A stretch of DNA of 7,622 nt, taken from the NCBI GenBank assembly GCA_902783205.1, contig CACZQE010000344.1, positions 1-7,622 of the forward strand, in the 5' to 3' direction. The notes beneath the pieces are model-generated. The model worked only from the letters and a program-made list of their open reading frames with translations, made no database searches and was not told where the DNA came from. The translations under genes were made by a program, and so were the position numbers. Every line of letters begins with the position of its first letter. Position 1 is the first letter of the stretch. The stretch comes from an uncultured Lachnospiraceae bacterium (lineage in GTDB: Bacteria; Bacillota_A; Clostridia; Lachnospirales; Lachnospiraceae). Positions 1-4,987 of this stretch are shown in pieces.

Positions 1-1209
1 GAAGAGGCCTCTCTTGACACGGTTCTCGATCACCACGCCGGTGACAGTTTCAAAATCATCGTTATTTCTTTCGGTCAGGCACCGGTAGAGTCTGGCACCC
101 TCGTTGAGCGGAAGCTCGTAATCCTTCACGCTCAAAATATATGTCACCTCACCACAGTTCTGGCATACCAGGGCATGCTCTCCCTTCTTCTCAAATGTGG
201 AAGAGAAAGCCGTCCTGCCGCAACCGCAGTGGATGATATCCAGCTTAAGCTGAATCAGCATATGAACCCAGTGCTTCTCTATGATCCTGGCATTGGGCTC
301 ACGGATCCCGTAAGTGAAAGACAGGGTAAATGCTTCTTTAATAAAATCCGGATAAATGTTCCAGAGGGCAATGACATTGTTATGCACGCCGGCTACAGGC
401 CGGTTGCTGTCATTGTTGGGATCATATACGAAGACCGGATCCTTACCGTAGTGGATCAGGTCATTTTCCTCTGTCATCACAACACACTGCAGTACCTTCC
501 TGCCCTCTAAGGGATCGCCCCTGAAGAACATTTTAAAAAGTACCACAGCCAGAGAATAGCGGTCTGTCAGCACGCCGGGCTTTGCCACGCCCCGGACCAA
601 TTCCGGAGCCATAAAGCCGGGCATACCTCCGATGCCGAAGTTCTCCCCGTCCGGCGCCACATTGTCGCAGTCGCAGACCAGGATGTCGCCGGTTCTGGTA
701 TTCACAAAGAAACCGCCGTCGTTCAGGTCCTGGTAACTCTTGCCCGACATATGCAGGGCACGGAAGGCCATGACAATACGGATGGCCGCCGTAATCATGA
801 CATCCAGGGACGCGAAGCGCACCTTGACCTGGCGGGCAGGCTGCCCTTTGGCTCTTGGTTTCTCGTAACGGTAACCGTTGTATATGTCTGTAAAAGACTC
901 ATAATCAGAAGGCGCCACCTGCATCAGATAGCCAAAAGCGCCGTTCTTCTTTGTTTTTGTCAGATAAAGGGGCCATATAAACTGATCGCTGCCTTCCGGC
1001 GGTCCGTCGTCAATATTTCTTTTCAAGTTCTTCCGAAAGGCTTCCGGATTACGCATTCTGCTGACAAAATACCATTTGAGGGCAAAGGATCTTCCCCGGT
1101 AGCGGACAAGATAGACAATACCCTGTCCTCCCCGGCCCAGTTCCTTTTCCACAACAGCCTCTCCGCCTGCTTCAAGTGGAACGCGCTCACCGATCTTTAA
1201 CTCTCTCAT
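1..1209 (-). CDS. vWA-associated protein kinase with C-terminal zinc ribbon (partial, 3' end outside window)
   Basis: 403 residues are visible from the ATG to the left edge with no stop, so the C-terminus is missing. The kinase fold can be followed in order: glycine-rich loop GRGGQGIVY (25-33), ATP lysine K45 in FALKW, likely helix-C glutamate E56, catalytic loop YQDLNDGG (159-166) with base D161, DFG-equivalent DCD (180-182), APE (201-203) and helix-F D216 in TDRYS. A CxC...CxxC zinc ribbon follows (C328, C330, C349, C352), then an unassigned tail. The HRD motif reads YQD, and position 166, normally the metal-binding Asn, is Gly. The start lies 4 nt after the vWA stop and its weak Shine-Dalgarno (GAAGGA) is inside the last vWA codons, so translation is probably coupled. 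Known family: kinases paired with TerY-like vWA proteins and PP2C phosphatases, acting in the cytoplasm. The phosphorylated substrate is unknown. Kinase assignment is firm; activity is uncertain. Confidence 0.9.
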   Translation of the reverse strand, partial: MRELKIGERVPLEAGGEAVVEKELGRGGQGIVYLVRYRGRSFALKWYFVSRMRNPEAFRKNLKRNIDDGPPEGSDQFIWPLYLTKTKKNGAFGYLMQVAPSDYESFTDIYNGYRYEKPRAKGQPARQVKVRFASLDVMITAAIRIVMAFRALHMSGKSYQDLNDGGFFVNTRTGDILVCDCDNVAPDGENFGIGGMPGFMAPELVRGVAKPGVLTDRYSLAVVLFKMFFRGDPLEGRKVLQCVVMTEENDLIHYGKDPVFVYDPNNDSNRPVAGVHNNVIALWNIYPDFIKEAFTLSFTYGIREPNARIIEKHWVHMLIQLKLDIIHCGCGRTAFSSTFEKKGEHALVCQNCGEVTYILSVKDYELPLNEGARLYRCLTERNNDDFETVTGVVIENRVKRGLF

Positions 1210-1213
1210 GCTT

Positions 1214-2176
1214 CTACCATCCTTCGTCAAAATCAACAGAATCCAGATCTACTGCTTCCCCGAGAATATCCTTCTTTCCTGACCGGATCTCCTCCGCCAG
1301 CACCTGCTGCTTGGCGCGGGCAAGGCTCTGTGCCTGTCCCGCCCCCGCTCCGGTATCCACCAGAGCCAGACTGCGGCTTCCGATCTGGGATGATGTGACA
1401 GCCAGAAGCTTGATCAGGTCTCTGAGCTGGTCCGCATTCTTTGCCTGCACCGCCAGCTCGTCGTTCTCCGTGAACTCCCGCAGCACATCCATATCCACCT
1501 CGGATCCGATACCCAGGGCGATCTTTAAGCCATACTGGAACCAGCGGTTCTGCCGCAGGGTCTCAAGGCCTTTTTTCCAGTCATCATTGGGTGACCCGTC
1601 AGACAGGAGAAAGATTACAGGAGCAAAAGAAAGGGAAGGCGCATTCAGGAAGGAAGACCTTGAAAGCTTTCTGGACAGTTCCAGAAAAGCATCGCCCATA
1701 AATGTCAGTCCGTCCGCTTCCAGGCGGTCCCAGTACTGATACTGTTCGATCCTTACCGGTGTCTTTGTGATCCATTCCACATTGGTGGAAAACTTCATCA
1801 CGGCAATCTTCACCTGTGTGGTCGCTTCCCCCACACCGATCAGGGAAGGAAGCAGCTCCTCCATGGTGCTGTTCAGGGCGCCGATCTTGGTTCCTTTCAT
1901 ACTTCCCGATACATCGATCAGGAAGAAGATGGTCATACTCTTTTTGGCCGGCTCCATCACGTCAAGGAAATCTTCCTCCGCAGCGGCGGATGCAAAAGCT
2001 CCGCCTGAAATTCCGCTGTCCGATGCCGGCTGCCAGAAGCTGTTCTCAGCACTTTCCGGATCATTGCCCGGTCCGGAATCCTCTATGTCATCCAGGATGA
2101 TACTGGTCTTTATTCTCTCATTATTGGACGGAAACTCATCATCCGCAACCTGATTCAGGTCCAACCATTTAGGCAT
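1214..2176 (-). CDS. TerY-like von Willebrand factor A (vWA) domain protein
   Basis: 320 aa, cytoplasmic (no signal peptide or membrane segment). The N-terminal ~75 residues are acidic and low in complexity. The vWA domain spans about 80-265 and keeps a complete metal-ion-dependent adhesion site: D88-x-S90-x-S92 in FLIDVSGSM, T158 in GLTFMG, and D193 in LLSDGSPND. The C-terminal 50 residues contain an Ala/Gly/Gln stretch and end in an acidic tail (DLDSVDFDEGW). The ATG at 2176 is chosen because AGGAGGGG lies 5 nt upstream; a further in-frame start 32 codons upstream would have to read through hairpin sequence and has no such site. The order vWA then kinase, 4 nt apart, matches the known TerY-kinase-PP2C modules, in which the vWA protein is thought to act as a metal-dependent scaffold or partner for the kinase and phosphatase. 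The exact process served here is unknown. TerY-like is a family-level call; it is not adjacent to other ter genes in this window. Confidence 0.88.
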   Translation of the reverse strand: MPKWLDLNQVADDEFPSNNERIKTSIILDDIEDSGPGNDPESAENSFWQPASDSGISGGAFASAAAEEDFLDVMEPAKKSMTIFFLIDVSGSMKGTKIGALNSTMEELLPSLIGVGEATTQVKIAVMKFSTNVEWITKTPVRIEQYQYWDRLEADGLTFMGDAFLELSRKLSRSSFLNAPSLSFAPVIFLLSDGSPNDDWKKGLETLRQNRWFQYGLKIALGIGSEVDMDVLREFTENDELAVQAKNADQLRDLIKLLAVTSSQIGSRSLALVDTGAGAGQAQSLARAKQQVLAEEIRSGKKDILGEAVDLDSVDFDEGW

Positions 2177-2181
2177 ATTTT

Positions 2182-2189
2182 CCCCTCCT
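2182..2189 (-). promoter_or_regulatory. Ribosome binding site deciding the vWA protein start
   Basis: AGGAGGGG on the minus strand, 5 nt before the ATG at 2176. It fixes the start of the vWA protein and excludes the longer in-frame reading from 2272. Confidence 0.85.
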
Positions 2190-2201
2190 GATTTCTGTTT
2201 G

Positions 2202-2220
2202 CCGGCAGGCTGCCCGCCGG
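2202..2220 (-). other. GC-rich leader hairpin just upstream of the vWA ribosome binding site
   Basis: CCGGC (2202-2206) pairs with GCCGG (2216-2220), with a mismatch and two further G-C pairs inside. It lies 12 nt from the Shine-Dalgarno. On the minus strand it is not followed by a U run, so it is not a good terminator for the genes on that strand; on the plus strand TTTT follows, but no plus-strand gene precedes it. It could shape mRNA stability or translation of the vWA gene; no function is demonstrated. Confidence 0.4.
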
Positions 2221-2243
2221 TTTTCTCTGTCATAAAGTTCGTA

Positions 2244-2278
2244 AAGACGATGTACCAGGGAGTCCGGCACATCGTCTT
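2244..2278 (-). other. 10-bp perfect inverted repeat between the helveticin-like gene and the vWA gene
   Basis: AAGACGATGT (2244-2253) is exactly complementary to ACATCGTCTT (2269-2278), with a 15-nt loop. It lies 43 nt past the stop of the helveticin-like gene. The minus-strand sequence after it (TACGAACTTT) is not a clear U run, so it is at best a weak terminator or an mRNA processing / stability element at the boundary between the two genes. Confidence 0.5.
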
Positions 2279-2321
2279 CGTTTCATTCCGTAATAATATC
2301 TGGCAGTTTCGGACAGGCCTC

Positions 2322-3281
2322 CTATTTCACCTGATAGATGTTACAGGACATGTCTGTCAGCTTATCCGATACAAACATAATCTGGATACTGCCTCCACTT
2401 GAGACTCTTATTCCTTCCGGCTCGCGGAATGTCAGTCCGGCCGCGCCGCGAATCACACGTGAAGTCTTCCGGCCGTTCTTGTAATTACAGGTCCGGATAA
2501 CCGTGGGCTGGAACTTTCTCCGCTTGTCATAACCGCTCAGGAAAAGCTTGGTAGGACTTCCTTCAATCGTGTAGATCGTATCTCTGTAAAGGTCAAACCC
2601 CTGAAAATCTCCTGCTGTCTTTGAAACAGCCCGCTGTTTAAGAAGCTTTCTGGTGTTGATCTTCTTTCCCGACGTAAGGTTATAAATCTGGAAATACTGT
2701 TTGCTTCTGTATGTATAACGTACAGCAAGCTTTTTATTATCCTCGCTGACCGCAGGGTATACATTTGTCACATACTTTCCTTTTTTCCCTTTGGGGATAC
2801 GGTAGCGTATGGATGAATGGTGGCGGAGCACCGCATTCTTTCTGTATGTAAAGCAGGAAATACTCCTGGACACATCCGAATTACTCCTGGCATCACTTCC
2901 GGTCCACAGATAAGTGGTTCCGCCGACACAGGCGCAGTCAAGGCTGCTTCCGTGACCGAAGTAGAGAAGATCCATATGATCTCTGGAGTATTTTCCGAAT
3001 CCGGTGTATTTCACTCTTGTGATCCTCAGATGTCCTTTATAGGGGTTGGTCATCTGAATGAAATAATAATACTTGCTGTCCTTTGTATAAGACTGGATCC
3101 ATCTTTTCGAATCCAGCTTCACGCCGCCGGAGATCAAAGTCAGGTCGCTGGTAAGCGGTTCCTCCTTTATGGTCTCCGCCCTGACGCTTATACGACCGGC
3201 TCCCGCAAACAGAAAAGCCAGGGCCAGCATAGCCGACAGGCAGACGATCATATGAAATCTACACATACTTTTATTATTCAT
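2322..3281 (-). CDS. Secreted helveticin J-like (class III bacteriocin family-like) protein
   Basis: 319 aa. The N-terminus is a clear Sec signal peptide: basic residues K4 and R8, a hydrophobic core at about 11-28, and a likely signal peptidase site after VRA (35|36), with no lipobox cysteine. The mature part is rich in Tyr, Lys and Arg and has repeated short beta-strand-like segments, as in a propeller. Several blocks resemble my recollection of helveticin J: GHGSSLDCACVGG (109-121), VYPAVSEDNKKLAVRY (174-189), DFQGFDLYRDTIY (225-237), FREPEGIRV (285-293) and a C-terminal NIYQVK. Helveticin J is a large heat-labile bacteriocin of lactobacilli; family members elsewhere are mostly untested. 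The start has AGGAGGGG 6 nt upstream. A TTACAA-17-TATACT promoter lies about 100 nt upstream. Antibacterial action is only an inference from resemblance; a carbohydrate- or surface-binding role is equally possible. The protein is secreted with good confidence; the family call is moderate. Confidence 0.6.
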   Translation of the reverse strand: MNNKSMCRFHMIVCLSAMLALAFLFAGAGRISVRAETIKEEPLTSDLTLISGGVKLDSKRWIQSYTKDSKYYYFIQMTNPYKGHLRITRVKYTGFGKYSRDHMDLLYFGHGSSLDCACVGGTTYLWTGSDARSNSDVSRSISCFTYRKNAVLRHHSSIRYRIPKGKKGKYVTNVYPAVSEDNKKLAVRYTYRSKQYFQIYNLTSGKKINTRKLLKQRAVSKTAGDFQGFDLYRDTIYTIEGSPTKLFLSGYDKRRKFQPTVIRTCNYKNGRKTSRVIRGAAGLTFREPEGIRVSSGGSIQIMFVSDKLTDMSCNIYQVK

Positions 3282-3388
3282 CCTCTTCCCCTCCTGAAAA
3301 TCTGTTATCCGTCATAATTCCAAATCCCCGGCCGGAATAGGACCACCATCGTCGTCCTGTCATGTACAATTAGGCTTCTGTGTGATAT

Positions 3389-3417
3389 AGTATATCATAA
3401 ATCAGGTCACATTGTAA
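3389..3417 (-). promoter_or_regulatory. Probable promoter of the helveticin-like gene
   Basis: On the minus strand TTACAA (3412-3417) and TATACT (3389-3394) are separated by 17 nt. The -10 matches 5 of 6 consensus bases and the -35 only 3 of 6. Predicted transcript start is near 3382, giving a ~100-nt leader that contains a small AGGAC/GTCCT inverted repeat (3339-3358). Confidence 0.45.
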
Positions 3418-3434
3418 TATAATTGTAATTTTTT

Positions 3435-3443
3435 TGATATAAT
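3435..3443 (+). promoter_or_regulatory. Extended -10 promoter of the 119-aa plus-strand gene
   Basis: TGATATAAT is a perfect extended -10 (TGn + TATAAT) inside a T-rich tract. The 17-nt position upstream holds only a weak -35 (TAATAT, 3415-3420). The transcript would start near 3450, about 30 nt before the ATG. The element is back-to-back with the promoter of the helveticin-like gene. Confidence 0.55.
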
Positions 3444-3479
3444 TTTTTGCAGTAATCATACACTTTTCAGGAGGAAATC

Positions 3480-3839
3480 ATGAAATTTCATCGAGTTCTG
3501 CTTTTTACCCGGATTCAGATGGAAATCACGCCTGTCGGGGAGGACCTTCATGTCCTTCTCACCAGTGAGCAGACACCGGGGCTCATGTGTACCGCGTTTT
3601 CCAGATTCATCGAAGGAAGTGACCCTGCCGAGTGCGAGACGACAATCATGACGGCGGAAGAAGACCCTGTTCCCTACCTCTGCATTTACACGGCTGAAAA
3701 CCTCTGCCGGATATCGGGGAAGGATGTACTCTGCACCGGAGGAATCTGTGTGCCTGATCTTGACGATCATCGTATGTCCAAGCTTCTGGAAAACGTGGAT
3801 GAGATGATCCACGACTGGCAGACTTTTCTGACGGACTGA
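3480..3839 (+). CDS. Small cytoplasmic protein, tentatively LpdD-like
   Basis: 119 aa, the only gene on this strand. It starts at an ATG with a perfect AGGAGG 5 nt upstream, and it has its own extended -10 promoter and a downstream terminator, so it is a genuine single-gene unit. There is no signal peptide or membrane segment. Visible pattern: VGEDLHVLLTSEQTP (19-33), then a charged, variable middle, then AENLCRISGKDVLCTGG (71-87) and an amphipathic C-terminal helix. This layout resembles the small proteins with a domain like LpdD (gallate decarboxylase subunit D, proposed prenylated-flavin chaperone), where a G-E-D-L-x-V-x-L-T-G-G block is followed by a GHKD-like and an AGxHVD-like block. 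Here those blocks are degenerate, and no UbiD-type decarboxylase is nearby. The family call rests on memory of the pattern and is weak; otherwise it is an uncharacterised conserved-looking protein. Confidence 0.8.
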   Translation: MKFHRVLLFTRIQMEITPVGEDLHVLLTSEQTPGLMCTAFSRFIEGSDPAECETTIMTAEEDPVPYLCIYTAENLCRISGKDVLCTGGICVPDLDDHRMSKLLENVDEMIHDWQTFLTD

Positions 3840-3875
3840 GTCCGGCTTTTAAGATTCTCTGTCACGAAAAAGACA

Positions 3876-3923
3876 AAAGGGGGCGCATTACATTCAAATT
3901 GTTGAATGTAATGCGCCCCCTTT
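3876..3923. terminator. Bidirectional terminator with a perfect 22-bp stem
   Basis: The left arm 3876-3897 (AAAGGGGGCGCATTACATTC and AA) is exactly complementary to 3902-3923, with a 4-nt loop ATTG. On the minus strand the stem is followed by TTTTGTCTTTTT, a good U tract that ends the LytTR regulator transcript; on the plus strand it ends the 119-aa gene, 37 nt past its stop, with TTTAGGTTTA following. It lies between convergent stops at 3839 and 3937. Confidence 0.9.
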
Positions 3924-3936
3924 AGGTTTAAACATA

Positions 3937-4638
3937 TTATTCATTTTCGAGATAAGTAAGATATCCGGCTCTCGTGTCCATATATCTGGACTGGCTGATC
4001 GGAAGCTGCATGCCGTTCTGCAGTATGATCTCATACTTCTCAAGCTGCGAAATATGCATCAGATTCACGGCATAACTTTTATGACACTGCAGGAAAAAGC
4101 TTCCATGCTCATATTTCAGGAAGTCTGAAATCTTCAGGTTGATCGTCTTGATCAAACCGTCATGCCCATAGATATTAAGCTTCCTTTTATCACTTTCCAC
4201 ATAGTAAATCTTAGTGTAAGGAATCGTGAAAATCCCCTGTTTATTAATAACAGTAAAATTCTTTTCTTTGGACTGATTTAACTCTTTTAATGCCAGTTCC
4301 AGTGAGTCTTCGACCCGGTTGGAATCAATTTCTTTTGACAGAATATAGATGGGTCTGGCACGGAATGTTTCATATATGGCCGGATTCAGTTCTGCCAGGA
4401 AAATCAGTTTCATGTTCTCCTGCAGATCTCTGAGTCTGGCAGTATAGTCAATCAGTTCAACAGGATTCTTGCCAAGCGAAACAAACAGGATCTTATAAAT
4501 CCCGCCTTCCACGATTGCCGCTTTAAGATCCTCCTCCTTATTCCAAAGACTAACCTGGTAGTGAGGATACTTACTATTGATAATGTCTTTTAGCTGATTA
4601 GCTACTTTCTCATCACTTTCTAAAATACCAATATTCAT
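3937..4638 (-). CDS. LytTR-family DNA-binding regulator with a receiver-like domain lacking the phospho-Asp
   Basis: 233 aa. Residues 1-120 have the layout of a CheY-like receiver: acidic residues in ILESDEK (5-11), strand ILFVSLG (50-56), LIFLAE (78-83) and the conserved lysine in ILSKEID (99-105). In phosphorylated relatives the strand reads FLDI; here it reads FVSL, so serine 54 replaces the phospho-accepting Asp, and A82 replaces the usual Ser/Thr. Residues 127-230 are a LytTR DNA-binding domain: TKIYYVESDKRKLNIYG (142-158), FFLQCHKSYAVNLMHI (181-196), LPISQSRY (212-219). Relatives (AgrA, VirR, ComE) bind paired repeats upstream of target genes. No histidine kinase is adjacent, so it may work independently of phosphorylation. 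AGGAGA lies 5 nt before the ATG. The gene is visibly more AT-rich than its neighbours. DNA-binding role is firm; the target genes are not visible. Confidence 0.88.
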   Translation of the reverse strand: MNIGILESDEKVANQLKDIINSKYPHYQVSLWNKEEDLKAAIVEGGIYKILFVSLGKNPVELIDYTARLRDLQENMKLIFLAELNPAIYETFRARPIYILSKEIDSNRVEDSLELALKELNQSKEKNFTVINKQGIFTIPYTKIYYVESDKRKLNIYGHDGLIKTINLKISDFLKYEHGSFFLQCHKSYAVNLMHISQLEKYEIILQNGMQLPISQSRYMDTRAGYLTYLENE

Positions 4639-4716
4639 ACCGCTCTCCTGACCATCATGTTACTGACGAATGGTGTACATCAACTGATAAATGAGCAAAC
4701 GTACAGATTTTAGTAA

Positions 4717-4725
4717 ATTATACCA
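4717..4725 (-). promoter_or_regulatory. Extended -10 promoter of the LytTR regulator gene
   Basis: On the minus strand the sequence reads TGGTATAAT, a perfect extended -10. A long A tract (plus-strand T run 4734-4748) sits where a -35 and UP element would be; no consensus -35 is seen. The transcript would start near 4710, giving a ~72-nt leader. Confidence 0.55.
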
Positions 4726-4931
4726 TATCAATTTTTCTTTTTTTTTTTAATTATTGCAGTTTGAACTTTAATTTTGACATCTCTCAACTATATTTTCGCT
4801 ATAAAGCGACGATTCCGCCATTTTAAAAGGTCCGTCATGCCTTATTTCCCAACGGCTGCGGTAAAAGCGGCTTTCAATGCCCCTTTCCGGCCTGTATCAG
4901 ATTCATTTTCTTAGATATATGAGGATAATAC
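4726..4931. other. Intergenic stretch without a supported gene
   Basis: Together with the regulator leader and the CoA-transferase terminator this forms a ~350-nt gap between 4639 and 4987. The right half of the gap is less AT-rich than the promoter side. It holds a possible 25-codon frame on the plus strand (4837-4914, with AAAAGG upstream), but nothing else supports it as a gene. TTGACA occurs at 4774-4779 on the plus strand without a -10 at proper spacing. No tRNA, riboswitch or repeat was recognised. Confidence 0.5.
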
Positions 4932-4975
4932 AAAAAATGCAGAGCCACAATCCTGCCTGATTGTCTGCTCTGCAT
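4932..4975 (-). terminator. Rho-independent terminator of the CoA-transferase gene
   Basis: ATGCAGAGC (4937-4945) pairs with GCTCTGCAT (4967-4975). Inside, after a small internal loop, ACAATC (4947-4952) pairs with GATTGT (4959-4964). On the minus strand the stem is followed at once by a U run (plus-strand A run 4932-4937). It begins 12 nt past the CoA-transferase stop. Confidence 0.9.
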
Positions 4976-4987
4976 CTTCCTGCTTTT

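Noticed and set aside
175..1200. Plus-strand frames at 175-510 and 751-1200
   Set aside because: Both are antisense to the kinase gene, which has continuous kinase motifs over 403 codons.
1176..1739. 187-codon open frame on the plus strand
   Set aside because: It is antisense to the vWA gene, its product is a Ser/Arg/Pro-rich low-complexity sequence with no recognisable domain, and it lacks a good ribosome binding site; the opposite strand has clear MIDAS motifs.
2177..2272. 32-codon N-terminal extension of the vWA protein
   Set aside because: It would be read from hairpin sequence, has no ribosome binding site, and a strong AGGAGGGG lies right before the ATG at 2176.
3456..3812. 118-codon frame on the minus strand opposite the 119-aa gene
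   Set aside because: It has no ribosome binding site and overlaps the ribosome site of the plus-strand gene, which has all expected signals.
4774..4779. TTGACA as a plus-strand -35 box
   Set aside because: The nearest TATAAA lies 20 nt away and there is no supported plus-strand gene downstream.
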